Shown in pieces: positions 1 through 7,954 of a DNA stretch of 64,000 bases. The stretch comes from an uncultured Alphaproteobacteria bacterium (lineage in GTDB: Bacteria; Pseudomonadota; Alphaproteobacteria; RF32; CAG-239), in NCBI GenBank assembly GCA_944393695.1, contig CALYAY010000007.1, forward strand, positions 1 through 64,000, written 5' to 3'. The position numbers and the translations under genes are program-made. The notes beneath the pieces were generated by a model, which had not been told where the DNA came from, did no database searches, and was given only the letters and a program-made list of their open reading frames with translations. Every line of letters starts with the position of its first letter. Positions within the stretch are counted from its first letter, which is position 1.

Positions 1-1
1 T

Positions 2-7
2 TGTAAA
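2..7 (-). promoter_or_regulatory. -35 half of a Cys-rich-family promoter (gene lies left of window)
   Basis: The first 28 bases match the upstream regions of the three Cys-rich genes at 14949, 30451 and 44835. The minus strand reads TTTACA at 7-2, preceded by the same AT-rich stretch. In the other copies a -10 hexamer follows 17 bases further on, which here would be off the left edge. I infer that another family member reads leftward out of the window. Confidence 0.6.
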
Positions 8-35
8 TAGTTAATTTTTAGTTAAGACCATAATT

Positions 36-72
36 TAAACAAAAATCAAGACGCTTCAAAAGAAGCGTCTTG
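36..72 (-). terminator. Rho-independent terminator
   Basis: A perfect 11-bp stem (47-57 with 62-72) and a 4-base loop. On the minus strand it is followed by an A/T run ATTTTTGTTT. It lies 36 bases after the stop of the AsmA-like gene and ends that minus-strand unit. Confidence 0.85.
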
Positions 73-107
73 TGCAATCTCGGTTCGAGCCTCATGCAAA
101 AAAAGGA

Positions 108-878
108 CTATTTGCCGAAAATGCCCAGTTCTTTAACACGGTCTTTTACGCCGCCGACAACGCTGTTCAGATTTTCCTCGGCAACGCTTTTCAAATCACC
201 GAGCTTTTGGGAAACAACATTCTGGGTGGCGGTGGTTAAAATCTTGTTTAAGATCTTGGCAATGACCTGTGGAATGTTGCTGCCGGCTTTTTTGCTGTCA
301 TCACCGATGTTGTTCATGGTAATGTCCGGCAGGATAATGCTGACATCTTTATCACCGGCAGCGGCTGACAAAGTTGCGTCGTTGATTGCCAAGTGTCTGA
401 TGATGACTTTTTTTCCGGCAGACTGATCAGCAGAATCGGTTTCAGAGGTTGTTTCGGCTTTGTCGTTTGAAGATGACTTGTTCAGATAAGAGTTAACATT
501 GTTTTGAATTTCTTTGATGTTATTCTGGGTTAAAGACAACATTTCGTAGGTGATGGCCGGTTTGTCAACGGTAATGTCTTCGATGATGACAGTGTCGGAT
601 GTCAGGCTTTTAAGGTCAACTTTAACACTTATATTGTTAAGTTCGAACAGATAGGGCATTTTGTAATTTTGCGGATTGGCAATGGTGATTTGCCGGATAG
701 CGGCTTCGCCCGTTGTGGGATGCAGGGAAAATCCTTCCAGATTAACTTCCGTGCCGGTAACTTCGCTGCCGTATTTGTTTACGATTTTTTTGACTGCGCT
801 GTCAAGCAGCGAGGGGCCAAAGTAATAAATACCGGCGGCAACGACCACCACACCGATTAAGAGAGAGCTTTTTTTCAT
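108..878 (-). CDS. AsmA-like envelope protein
   Basis: A 256-residue protein with one N-terminal membrane segment (about residues 5-25) and a long non-cytoplasmic part. The pattern after the anchor, with phrases such as GTEVNLEGFSL and VDLKSLTSDTVIIEDITVDKP, resembles the N-terminal repeat of AsmA/DUF748-type proteins, which span or line the periplasm and are linked to outer-membrane lipid homeostasis. It is much shorter than full AsmA (about 600 residues), so it would be a small family member. A Ser/Asp/Glu-rich linker (about 133-155) separates two parts. AAGGA precedes the ATG. It follows the HD-domain gene by 4 bases, so both are probably one transcript. The family call rests on pattern recognition only. 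Confidence 0.6.
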   Translation of the reverse strand: MKKSSLLIGVVVVAAGIYYFGPSLLDSAVKKIVNKYGSEVTGTEVNLEGFSLHPTTGEAAIRQITIANPQNYKMPYLFELNNISVKVDLKSLTSDTVIIEDITVDKPAITYEMLSLTQNNIKEIQNNVNSYLNKSSSNDKAETTSETDSADQSAGKKVIIRHLAINDATLSAAAGDKDVSIILPDITMNNIGDDSKKAGSNIPQVIAKILNKILTTATQNVVSQKLGDLKSVAEENLNSVVGGVKDRVKELGIFGK

Positions 879-882
879 GAGA

Positions 883-1716
883 TTATCCTTTCTTTTGTTG
901 ATATTTTCTGGTGATGAAATGCAAAATACAGTTTTCTATTTTTTGATAATCTGCCGGAGAATCTATATATTCAGACAACAGATTCAGCAAGTTACGCAGG
1001 CATCCGGTTTTGCTGCAGAAGTCAAAGGATGCCAGGTAATTGGTGTCATAAAACCAGGCCAGATAATTTAACAGCCAGTCAGAGGCGGTTTTGAGTTTTG
1101 TCCGGTCGGACAGTCGGCCGGATAAGAAAGATTCCAGGATTTCCGGGGTAAGCCGTTTGTCTTCGGAATGATACAGGAACAAGTGATGCAGAATTTCGGG
1201 AGATTTGCGGCTGACGTTTTTCAGCAGATAAAGATTGGCAATTTTATCAGCGTCTCTGACCAAAAAAGCGAGATGCTCCACATCTTCCTGCAACAGCGGC
1301 GGCAGCCGGAGATAATCGGCGTCGCGGTATAATTCTTCAATCATGTGTCCGTGGTGTTTGACGGGAAGCAGAATTTCGGGAACGGCAAATTGCGGATATT
1401 CCGATAAAATTTCATAACTCAACTGCGAATGGTCACAGGAATGGTTCAGGCCGTGCTCGTTTTTCAGTTCTATTTCGCGAAAACGTCCGATATCGTGCAG
1501 CAGGCAGGTTTCATAACCGTATTTGATAAATTCTGGAGGCCGCCGATGAAAGACTTCTTCGTGCCGCATGATATAGTTGCCGCATCCGACGACCTGAAAA
1601 GAATGGCGGATTTTTTCATCGGCAAAAAGCTCAAGATATTTGTTTCCGGCCACTTTCTGACGGCAAATCCGGTAATATTCAATCAGAAAATTTCTTTCGT
1701 CCCCGTTACTCTGCAT
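883..1716 (-). CDS. HD-domain phosphohydrolase
   Basis: A 277-residue soluble protein of the metal-dependent HD hydrolase superfamily. The expected ligands are visible: His38, the HD pair at 74-75 (LLHDIGR), a His pair at 121-122 (PVKHHGH) and the later Asp in RDADK at 154-158. Members act on phosphate esters, often nucleotides or second messengers, and the substrate cannot be read from this sequence. The C-terminal 110 residues carry no motif I recognise. AAGGAA precedes the ATG. It is the first gene of a two-gene unit with the AsmA-like gene and is divergent from the deaminase gene at 1834. Confidence 0.75.
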   Translation of the reverse strand: MQSNGDERNFLIEYYRICRQKVAGNKYLELFADEKIRHSFQVVGCGNYIMRHEEVFHRRPPEFIKYGYETCLLHDIGRFREIELKNEHGLNHSCDHSQLSYEILSEYPQFAVPEILLPVKHHGHMIEELYRDADYLRLPPLLQEDVEHLAFLVRDADKIANLYLLKNVSRKSPEILHHLFLYHSEDKRLTPEILESFLSGRLSDRTKLKTASDWLLNYLAWFYDTNYLASFDFCSKTGCLRNLLNLLSEYIDSPADYQKIENCILHFITRKYQQKKG

Positions 1717-1833
1717 GCTCAGCTTTCCTTCGTTTTCTGAAATTAAATCATTCCGTGGTTAATTTTTGTTTAATATCTGTTTTAATACTTTTTTAATTTT
1801 TGTCGGCTTAGATAAACGGGAAAGAGAGGAAAA

Positions 1834-2286
1834 ATGTTTGATCACAAGAAAAATCTGATGAAAGCAGTGGAACTCAGCGATGTTTCCGTTAATAACGGGA
1901 GTTCGCCGTTCGGCTGTATTATTGTTAATGCTGAAGGAAAAATCATCGGCGAAGGTTATAACCATGTGGTTTTAAATAATGATCCGACGGCTCACGGCGA
2001 AGTCGAGGCCATACGCAATGCCTGCAAAAATATCGGCAGTTTTGATTTGAGCGGCTGCACGCTTTATACTTCGTGCGAACCTTGTCCGATGTGTCTGAAT
2101 GCGGCAAAGTGGGCTAATATCAAAGAAATTTATTATGCCGCCGATCGTTATGACGCGGAAGATATAGGTTTCAGAGACAGAGTCTTTTATGAGGATGATC
2201 CGGTAAATCTGCATCGCATTGAATTGAGCGAGGCTGTTGACATTATGCAAAAGTGGAAGAACAAGCAGGATAAAATCGAATATTGA
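1834..2286 (+). CDS. guaD: Guanine deaminase-like nucleoside/base deaminase
   Basis: A 150-residue zinc-dependent deaminase of the cytidine deaminase fold. The zinc site is complete: His54 and catalytic Glu56 in PTAHGEVEAIR, and Cys84/Cys87 in TSCEPCPMC. The tail, with YYAADRYDAEDIGFRD, is closer to Bacillus-type guanine deaminase (guanine to xanthine) than to the tRNA deaminase TadA. The residue between the catalytic His and Glu is Gly rather than the common Ala; Gly also occurs in yeast cytosine deaminase. The RBS is GAAAGAGAGG. Substrate assignment is by resemblance; TadA-like or other base deaminase activity is the alternative. Confidence 0.75.
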   Translation: MFDHKKNLMKAVELSDVSVNNGSSPFGCIIVNAEGKIIGEGYNHVVLNNDPTAHGEVEAIRNACKNIGSFDLSGCTLYTSCEPCPMCLNAAKWANIKEIYYAADRYDAEDIGFRDRVFYEDDPVNLHRIELSEAVDIMQKWKNKQDKIEY

Positions 2287-2306
2287 TTTTTTTTTGAAAA
2301 TTTTAC

Positions 2307-2335
2307 TTGCAAAATATTTTTTTGCAGTTTATAGT
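2307..2335 (+). promoter_or_regulatory. Promoter of tRNA-Lys
   Basis: -35 TTGCAA (2307-2312), a 17-base spacer and -10 TATAGT (2330-2335), placing the start near 2342, about 13 bases before the tRNA. The wider -35 context TTTTACTTGCAAA recurs upstream of prfC. Confidence 0.7.
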
Positions 2336-2354
2336 GCGTTCAGTTCATTGATAT

Positions 2355-2431
2355 GGGTGCGTAGCTCAGTTGGCTAGAGCAACTGACTCTTAATCAGTGG
2401 GTCCAGGGTTCGAATCCCTGCGCGCCTACCA
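2355..2431 (+). tRNA. tRNA-Lys (anticodon CTT)
   Basis: A 77-base cloverleaf with encoded CCA. The acceptor arm is GGGTGCG with CGCGCCT (first pair G-U), the anticodon loop CTCTTAA lies in a 5-bp stem, and the T arm contains GGTTCGAATCC. Anticodon CTT reads AAG. Confidence 0.95.
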
Positions 2432-2439
2432 GTTACAGA

Positions 2440-2469
2440 AAGACGAGATATTTATCTCGTCTTTTTTTT
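2440..2469 (+). terminator. Terminator after tRNA-Lys
   Basis: A GACGAGATA stem with its complement TATCTCGTC and a 2-base loop, followed by a run of eight T, directly after the tRNA. Confidence 0.85.
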
Positions 2470-2474
2470 GTTAT

Positions 2475-2548
2475 GCAGGGATTCGAACCCGAGGGTTCGT
2501 TCTGGTTCGTAAGCGCACTTCGTGTGCTAACTCGCTGCGGTCACTTGC
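2475..2548. repeat. tRNA T-arm inverted copy plus hairpin repeat with conserved tail
   Basis: Bases 2475-2490 are an exact inverted copy of the T arm and 3' acceptor start of the adjacent tRNA-Lys (2406-2421). They are followed by the inverted repeat CGAACCC/GGGTTCG. A second hairpin at 2512-2528 (AGCGCAC/GTGTGCT) is followed by the tail AACTCGCTGCGGTCA. The same hairpin-plus-tail layout, with a different stem sequence, occurs at 15127-15164. An ORF can be read through the region but I do not consider it a gene. Confidence 0.6.
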
Positions 2549-2610
2549 TTTGTTTTGCTCCGCCAGGGCATTTTTATACTGCCGCTTTCTCTGCCCACAC
2601 CGTAAGCATA

Positions 2611-2643
2611 AAAAAACAGGAGCACCATTCGGCCCCTGTTTTT
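2611..2643 (-). terminator. Terminator of the small membrane protein gene
   Basis: Stem AAAAACAGG (2612-2620) with CCTGTTTTT (2635-2643). The minus strand ends in a T run. It lies just past the stop of the gene at 2652. Confidence 0.75.
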
Positions 2644-2651
2644 AATCAAGA

Positions 2652-2888
2652 TTATCGGCGAACAACATATCTGATCATATTTATCAATATCTGGATGCAT
2701 AAATATCCCGTTAACGAACATACCACAAGCATCATACTGTCTGACACGGCACCCAAGAAGCTAATTGCATTTAGAAGTTCTGTTGCAAAAAAAATTATAC
2801 AAAATATCATTATCCCACAGCTTATCAGCATTACAATGCATGCTAATACTTGCATAATTTTGTCTACTACATAAAGTTTTGTTTCCAT
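2652..2888 (-). CDS. Small two-helix membrane protein, unknown function
   Basis: About 78 residues when started at the ATG reading METKLYVVDK. Two hydrophobic helices (about 14-36 and 47-70) are separated by a short loop, and the protein ends in a basic tail (RYVVRR). The longer reading frame begins with TTG at 2969, but that TTG is part of the -35 box of a near-perfect promoter, so the coding start must lie downstream. ATG 2918 (MSYYKKKL) is the other candidate, and neither has a strong ribosome site. No family is recognised. It stands alone between its own promoter and terminator. Confidence 0.5.
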   Translation of the reverse strand: METKLYVVDKIMQVLACIVMLISCGIMIFCIIFFATELLNAISFLGAVSDSMMLVVCSLTGYLCIQILINMIRYVVRR

Positions 2889-2940
2889 AATTCTTAATTT
2901 TTTTTTATAATACGACATAATTTTATTTTTTTGTAGAGAA

Positions 2941-2969
2941 ATTATACTATTGTTTGAAACTTTCGTCAA
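2941..2969 (-). promoter_or_regulatory. Strong sigma70-type promoter
   Basis: On the minus strand: TTGACG (2969-2964), a 17-base spacer and TATAAT (2946-2941). It drives the small membrane protein gene and rules out the TTG start of the longer frame. Confidence 0.8.
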
Positions 2970-3026
2970 TAAAAAAAGATTTGTCTATATATTTTCCCCG
3001 ATACCGATACAACCAATCGCAAATAA

Positions 3027-3050
3027 AGAGCGGAGAAATCATCCGCTCTT
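3027..3050 (-). terminator. Terminator of the lipoprotein gene
   Basis: A 9-bp stem, AAGAGCGGA with TCCGCTCTT, and a 6-base loop, just past the stop of the minus-strand gene at 3057. Confidence 0.75.
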
Positions 3051-3056
3051 AAATTA

Positions 3057-3383
3057 TTAATGAAGATTTATGCTGGCAATATATTCATCACACATGTTTC
3101 CTTCGTAGTGCCAATTGTCCAGGCGTTTTTTGAAAAAAACAAAAGTGATTTTGCAAGAACGGGGAATATAGCCGCCGTTTAAATAAGTTGAGCCGTTTTT
3201 GTAATAAGTCAGGAAACGCTCTTTGCCGATTTCATAGATATTATCCGGCGGGCCGATTGTGTATACAAGTTCAGCCTCGTTTATTCCGACAAAGGTTTCA
3301 TAACTCTGACGGTGACGAACCGGCTGGCGAACGCAGGCAGCCAGCAGGCAAATCAGCAAGAATGTGCAAAAACATCTAAACAT
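3057..3383 (-). CDS. Small lipoprotein, unknown function
   Basis: 108 residues with a short hydrophobic leader and a clear lipobox, LLAAC, with the lipidated Cys at residue 17. The mature part (about 90 residues) contains NEAELVYTIGPPDNIYEIGKE followed by short beta-like stretches, which is the general pattern of small SmpA/BamE-like outer-membrane lipoproteins (family not certain). Its own terminator follows. It is divergent from the LprI-like pair at 3526. What is visible supports envelope location only. Confidence 0.65.
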   Translation of the reverse strand: MFRCFCTFLLICLLAACVRQPVRHRQSYETFVGINEAELVYTIGPPDNIYEIGKERFLTYYKNGSTYLNGGYIPRSCKITFVFFKKRLDNWHYEGNMCDEYIASINLH

Positions 3384-3525
3384 TGGATTTTCCCGTATAA
3401 AATAAAATTTAATGTTAAATTACCATTCATTCGTTAAAAAAAGATTAGAAGATGGCATTTAATTGAATTTTAATCAATTGTGTTTAAATTAGGTGTATTG
3501 ATGAAAATCAGTTTGAGAGGGAAAG

Positions 3526-3951
3526 ATGAAAAAAGTATTTTTGACAGCGGCGGCCTGCGGCGTTTTGTTTGCCGCCGGCGCAAGAGCGGATGAGTATCAG
3601 GACTGCATGAGCAAGGCCGTTTCGGATATGGCGATTATTGAGTGCAACGACAATGAAACAACACGGCTGGTGCGCAATGTTCAGACCAGGTACAGTGCTT
3701 TGTCCGGCAATAAGTATTTTTCCGGATGGAATGACCAGACTTTGTCCTCAGCTCAGAATTTTCAGATGTTAATGAAGCAGTGGCTGGATTTTCGCGACAA
3801 ATATTGTTCGCTTTACGGATATACTTTTTCTCAGGGAGAAGGCTCGCTCAGCCGGGTTCAGGAATCGCAGTGTCTGGTTGATTTGACCAAGCGTTTTGCC
3901 AAAGATGTCGAATCGGTTATTGCCGTTTATAACAATATTGCCGTCAATTAA
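3526..3951 (+). CDS. LprI/DUF1311-like secreted protein 1
   Basis: 141 residues with a signal peptide ending near ARADEY. The mature protein has the DUF1311 (lysozyme inhibitor LprI-like) layout: DCMSKA...ECN near the N-terminus, then WLDFRDKYC and a later Cys in SQCLVD. Some members inhibit lysozyme; for this protein the role is inferred from the family only. GAGAGGGAAAG precedes the ATG. It is followed after 16 bases by a paralogue, so the pair is one transcript ending at the hairpin at 4413. Confidence 0.7.
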   Translation: MKKVFLTAAACGVLFAAGARADEYQDCMSKAVSDMAIIECNDNETTRLVRNVQTRYSALSGNKYFSGWNDQTLSSAQNFQMLMKQWLDFRDKYCSLYGYTFSQGEGSLSRVQESQCLVDLTKRFAKDVESVIAVYNNIAVN

Positions 3952-3967
3952 AAAAAGAGGCCGGGTT

Positions 3968-4399
3968 ATGAGAAAAAAAATTGCGGCGGCGACGGCTTTG
4001 TTTCTGCTTTGCGGAATGACGGAAGTCCGGGCTGCGGGAAATTATGAATATTGTATGCGTGATGCCAGTAAGGTCGGTGAGGAAGCAATTGCCGAATGTA
4101 TGAAAGAAGAGTCTAAACGCGTTGAGCAGCTTATTTACAAGGAATATGAAAATATAGCGGCAGATCCTTTGTTTGCCTCGTGGAATGCGGGAACGGGAAT
4201 GTTTCGAGGCCGGTTGAAAAACCTGTATGAAAACTGGTATAAATACCGGCAGGAGTATTGTTCTCTTTATACTTATTCAATGGAGGGGTATCTGGGATCA
4301 ACCAATTATAATACGCAGCGGTGTCTTTTAGAACTGGCCCGAAAGCATTGGGATTATATGAAAGCACTCCGGCAGAATAAAATTTCCACTCCCGATTAA
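3968..4399 (+). CDS. LprI/DUF1311-like secreted protein 2
   Basis: 143 residues, a paralogue of the previous gene. The signal peptide ends near EVRAAG. It shares the YCMRDA...ECM, WYKYRQEYCSLY and QRCLLELA landmarks, including four conserved Cys that probably form two disulfides. I place the start at ATG 3968 (MRKKIAAATA) because it gives a proper signal peptide and is preceded by AAAAGAGG; the longer frame from 3896 would overlap the upstream gene. The duplication suggests a periplasmic pair with related targets. Confidence 0.7.
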   Translation: MRKKIAAATALFLLCGMTEVRAAGNYEYCMRDASKVGEEAIAECMKEESKRVEQLIYKEYENIAADPLFASWNAGTGMFRGRLKNLYENWYKYRQEYCSLYTYSMEGYLGSTNYNTQRCLLELARKHWDYMKALRQNKISTPD

Positions 4400-4412
4400 G
4401 ACCAAAGGCGGT

Positions 4413-4447
4413 AAACCTTGTAGAGATACAAGGTTTATTTTTTTATA
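4413..4447 (+). terminator. Terminator of the LprI-like pair
   Basis: A 10-bp stem (AAACCTTGTA and its complement) with loop GAGA, followed by a T-rich run. The minus-strand ABC operon ends from the other side at 4443, so it may serve both. Confidence 0.85.
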
Positions 4448-5372
4448 TCTGAGTGTTAAAAAGCATCTGTCCCAGATTTTGATTCAGTTTAAAATACCAG
4501 AAGTTTGATAAGAATTCGTTATTTTTCACATAATCGTCAGCTTCTCTGGTCGGAAGCGCGGTGGTGGAGAGTTTTTGTTTGAGCCAATACTGAGAGCCGT
4601 CAGTAAAAACGGTTAAGGCAATTACCCGGCCATCAAACATGGTGATTGTTAACGGAGCGGATTTTTTATAAATCTGTTCATCAAAGTTTTGAACCGATTT
4701 GACGTCATCAAATTCCAGATAATTGAGCCCGGACAGCAGAACATCAGGATTGACGGGATTGTTTTCAGCATTATAAAAAGGCATGTTTTTTTGCGGACGG
4801 CGGATAATTCCCTGCCCTTTGGCGATGCTTTTAATATCGGCGGTGTCTAATGACAACAGCGGCTGCTGGAGCCAGCGTATGGGGGATTTGGGCAGATTGA
4901 GGTTGTTTTCTGCCAGAAAGATTTTCGGCGAATCGTTTTGACGGATATAAGCAAAACGGCGATTACCGCTTTTATTGCCCAGTTGAACTTTATCCAGTAA
5001 TTTTCCACGGCGGTCAAATACTTCAATAACCGGCATGTCATCAGGAATGAGTCCGGTTTCAGGATTATCAATTTCCTGATAAATGCGGGCATTTTGAATC
5101 ATGTCCAGAAATTCTTTTATGAAATTGTAGTTGACATAGTAAGAATCACTTTGGCGCAGTGTCCAGAGATTATCAGTTTTATCAAAGTTCAGATTATAAC
5201 CGCCGCCGGTAACGGATATAGCCGCTATGTTTTCGGGCTGTGCCGCAGCATGAGCGAATAAATGTCGGCCCAAAGAAGAAGCGGCGGGAGAAAGCGTCTT
5301 CCAGACGGAAAAAACGGCAAAGATAACGGAAACAACAAAAAGCAATGACACTTGTTTCAGACTACGGCGCAT
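4443..5372 (-). CDS. DUF4340 protein of the Gld-type ABC operon
   Basis: 309 residues from ATG 5372 (MRRSLKQVSL). This start lies 4 bases after the gldG-like stop and behind GGGAG; the longer frame would overlap that gene by 41 bases. One N-terminal membrane helix (about 9-27) is followed by a periplasmic DUF4340 region with phrases such as FDKTDNLWTL and APLTITMFDGRVIALTVF. DUF4340 proteins commonly accompany GldG-like ABC auxiliary proteins. It is the last gene of the four-gene operon. The substrate of the system is unknown. Confidence 0.75.
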   Translation of the reverse strand: MRRSLKQVSLLFVVSVIFAVFSVWKTLSPAASSLGRHLFAHAAAQPENIAAISVTGGGYNLNFDKTDNLWTLRQSDSYYVNYNFIKEFLDMIQNARIYQEIDNPETGLIPDDMPVIEVFDRRGKLLDKVQLGNKSGNRRFAYIRQNDSPKIFLAENNLNLPKSPIRWLQQPLLSLDTADIKSIAKGQGIIRRPQKNMPFYNAENNPVNPDVLLSGLNYLEFDDVKSVQNFDEQIYKKSAPLTITMFDGRVIALTVFTDGSQYWLKQKLSTTALPTREADDYVKNNEFLSNFWYFKLNQNLGQMLFNTQI

Positions 5373-5376
5373 GATT

Positions 5377-7203
5377 TTACTCCCTGATTTTACGACGGCA
5401 ATGACGGAGAACGGCAATCAACATCAGCATGAATAACAGGCTGACTGCGGCGGTGATAAGGATAAAGATATTTATCTGTTTGTCATAGGCAGAATTTATC
5501 ATGAAGTCAAGATGGCGGATTTCATGTTCGGCTTCGGCAATGTCGTGTTCGAGCAGATTTTGCCGCTTGATTTCACTGAAATCCGGCGAACGTCCGGCAT
5601 AAGAAGCGGCAAGAGAAAGACGCTCCCTCACCATTTTTTCAAGGCGGAGGAGAATTGTCTGCCGTTGTTCTTCATAAAGGGAAGAAATTTCTTCTCTGAA
5701 AATATCAGACAATGAAGAAGCGCCAAACATCGGAGACGGAGACAAATCAGCTAAATTTGTTCTGCCGTTAAAAGCATCGACGGCGCGTTTGATGAGTTCG
5801 CCGTTATCTGCCCAGGGGACATAACCGTAAACGGGGTTGTCTTTTTTGAAGCTGTTGTCAGACCAGTTGGCATCATAAGCAAAATCAGTGTCGGCAATCA
5901 GCAGCAGTTTGAACGGCTTAATTGAAGCAGGCAGGTAATCAAGCATTTGCTTTTGCAGTTTAGTGCCTTCCAGGATATTTTTATCAAAACCGGAACGAAA
6001 CTTTCCTTCGGCCAAAACGGCAAGCAGGTAAGGATGGTTGTCTTCGGTATAGTTTTGCAGGATGAGATCTTTGTCCAGCCGCGAAGCTTGAAACGAGGAA
6101 ACATGTCCGCCCCGGGAAGAAGTGGTTATCAGAGGTGTTATCCGGATGTCTTCCGGAATTTTTTCCGCAATTTTAACGGCTGCCGGCGAACGGAAAATAA
6201 GGTTCTTTAATCCGGCTGTCAGCGGCTGTCCCTCAAGGGCTCTTTCCTTTATATTTATCCAGGGGTAATAAAGCCGGGCCTGATTGTTAACAACAGTTTC
6301 TTCGGCATTTTGAGCATCACCGATAACTTCTTTGTCGGAATATGATAATCCCAAAGGTGCCAGCAATTGATTAAGCCCTTCGTCGGGAATGATTTTTTCG
6401 TTTTGTTCATTGAGGCTGTCGGTAAGCAGGATGAGATTTCCGCCGCGCAAAAGAAACTGATCAAGTGCATAAAGCGGTAGCCGGCTCAGTTCCTCGGCCG
6501 GACTGACGACAATAAGCGTGTTTATTTCCACGCCGATTTGAACAGTCTGGGGAGAAATTTTTTGCAAAAGGTAATCTTGTCCCAGCAGGGCAAAAAGATT
6601 CGGGCTGCGCGAAGTGTCGACATAACCGTCGATTGTGGGAATATCCATGTCCGGGGCAATAATGCCGATTTTTTGCGGCCGGGACATGTTTTCCAGAGAG
6701 TTGAGCGCATTCGTTATATCGTTTTCAAAATAGCGGCGGCGCAATTCGACAAAGTTCGGGATGGTGATGCTCTTTCCTTCATCATTCAGGATAACGGCAC
6801 CAAACATCAGGTTTATCTTTCCGTCGTTGCTCAAAAAGGTTTTTATGCCGTATTTTTCAGCATTTTTTTCTGCGGCGGAATAAGGTTCAACCCGGATAAT
6901 GTCCAGAGAAACCGCTCCGTTTGAATAGTTTTGGTATTGTTTCAGGCGTTCGGTTACATAACGGGCATATTGTCCGGTGCGGGGAAAATAATCGCTTAAC
7001 CGTGAAGAAACATAAAGCCGGATGGTATATTTTTTGTTCAGGGAAGACAACAGGCGCCGGCTTGCCGGAGACAGTGTGTAGCTGTCTTGTCCGCTGAAAT
7101 CAAGGTAACGGTCGTTAAACAACAAGGATCCGCCGAAGTTAATCAGCAGAAAACTGCCGAATAGCAAAAGGATAAAAGCGATTAAGGTTAAGTTTTTTTT
7201 CAT
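5377..7203 (-). CDS. GldG-like ABC auxiliary membrane protein
   Basis: 608 residues with an N-terminal helix (about 7-27), a large periplasmic region and a second helix near the C-terminus (about 575-600, IFILITAAVSLLFMLMLIAVL). The region after the first helix (SGQDSYTLSPASRRLLSSL, then LYVSSRLSDYF) and the later FLLRGGNLILLTDSL are typical of the GldG/ABC_transp_aux family, whose ectodomain resembles a ThuA-like Rossmann fold. In Bacteroidetes GldAFG is tied to gliding; similar sets occur in many Proteobacteria with unknown cargo. It sits between the permease and the DUF4340 gene. Confidence 0.8.
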   Translation of the reverse strand: MKKNLTLIAFILLLFGSFLLINFGGSLLFNDRYLDFSGQDSYTLSPASRRLLSSLNKKYTIRLYVSSRLSDYFPRTGQYARYVTERLKQYQNYSNGAVSLDIIRVEPYSAAEKNAEKYGIKTFLSNDGKINLMFGAVILNDEGKSITIPNFVELRRRYFENDITNALNSLENMSRPQKIGIIAPDMDIPTIDGYVDTSRSPNLFALLGQDYLLQKISPQTVQIGVEINTLIVVSPAEELSRLPLYALDQFLLRGGNLILLTDSLNEQNEKIIPDEGLNQLLAPLGLSYSDKEVIGDAQNAEETVVNNQARLYYPWINIKERALEGQPLTAGLKNLIFRSPAAVKIAEKIPEDIRITPLITTSSRGGHVSSFQASRLDKDLILQNYTEDNHPYLLAVLAEGKFRSGFDKNILEGTKLQKQMLDYLPASIKPFKLLLIADTDFAYDANWSDNSFKKDNPVYGYVPWADNGELIKRAVDAFNGRTNLADLSPSPMFGASSLSDIFREEISSLYEEQRQTILLRLEKMVRERLSLAASYAGRSPDFSEIKRQNLLEHDIAEAEHEIRHLDFMINSAYDKQINIFILITAAVSLLFMLMLIAVLRHCRRKIRE

Positions 7204-7217
7204 TGCACTCCCCTGTT

Positions 7218-7937
7218 CTACCGGTTGCGTCCGGAAATGAAAGCGGTGTTGGCCCAGAGAGCCAATATGGTCAGGCTGAAAAAGCAGATAAAAGCGTCCA
7301 GGCTGACACGGCCGGAAATAAAATTAAGGTATAAAGCGGAAAAGTTAAGTTCCGGCAGGGTCTCCGGCAGATTAAACCATGTCATCAGAACTTCAAATTT
7401 AAGTGAGATAATTCCCCATAAGGCAAAAAAAGCGACAAGGTAAGTGATGACCGGACGACTGCTGAGCGCGGAAACCATACAGCCGACCGCGCAAAAAGCT
7501 CCGGACAAAAGCAACGTTCCGAGAAAGGCGGAAAACAGGCTCAGAAAATTTATATCAATAAAAAAGGACGAGACCATAATCAGTGGTAAAACCAGCAAAA
7601 TCATTAAAGAACAAAAAGCCCACGAGGCAAAAAACTTTCCTAAAACCAAAATAAAGTAATCAACCGGCTGTGAAAGCAAAAATTCAATGGTTCCGAGCCG
7701 GAATTCATCGGTCCACAAGTGCATGGTGACGGCGGGAACGATAAGCGCCAAAATGGCCGGCTGAAAACGGAAATAAGATTGCAGTCCGCTGTTGTCAATA
7801 AGGAAATAACTGCCGAAATAAAAAGCAGAGGCCAGAGAAACGGCTATATATATCCCCCAGATAAAAAAGACCGAAAAATTATTCAGATAACCGGTGAACT
7901 CTTTGAAAAAAACGGTTTTAAGCTGATTCAGCGCCAT
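7218..7937 (-). CDS. ABC-2 type permease, GldF-like
   Basis: 239 residues with about six hydrophobic helices and the ABC-2 permease layout: a cytoplasmic N-terminus (LKTVFFKEFTGYL), helix 1, and a TDEFRLGTIEFLLSQPVDYFILVLGK stretch (residues about 75-100) that is a hallmark of NosY/GldF-type permeases and contacts the ATPase. It is 17 bases downstream of the ATPase gene and 14 upstream of the gldG-like gene, so all are co-transcribed. Confidence 0.85.
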   Translation of the reverse strand: MALNQLKTVFFKEFTGYLNNFSVFFIWGIYIAVSLASAFYFGSYFLIDNSGLQSYFRFQPAILALIVPAVTMHLWTDEFRLGTIEFLLSQPVDYFILVLGKFFASWAFCSLMILLVLPLIMVSSFFIDINFLSLFSAFLGTLLLSGAFCAVGCMVSALSSRPVITYLVAFFALWGIISLKFEVLMTWFNLPETLPELNFSALYLNFISGRVSLDAFICFFSLTILALWANTAFISGRNR

Positions 7938-7954
7938 GATTTTCTCCTTAATGT

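Noticed and set aside
2473..2874. A 133-codon plus-strand frame after tRNA-Lys
   Set aside because: It reads through the inverted T arm, a hairpin repeat and a terminator and then antisense to the small membrane protein; no ribosome site. I treat it as repeat sequence.
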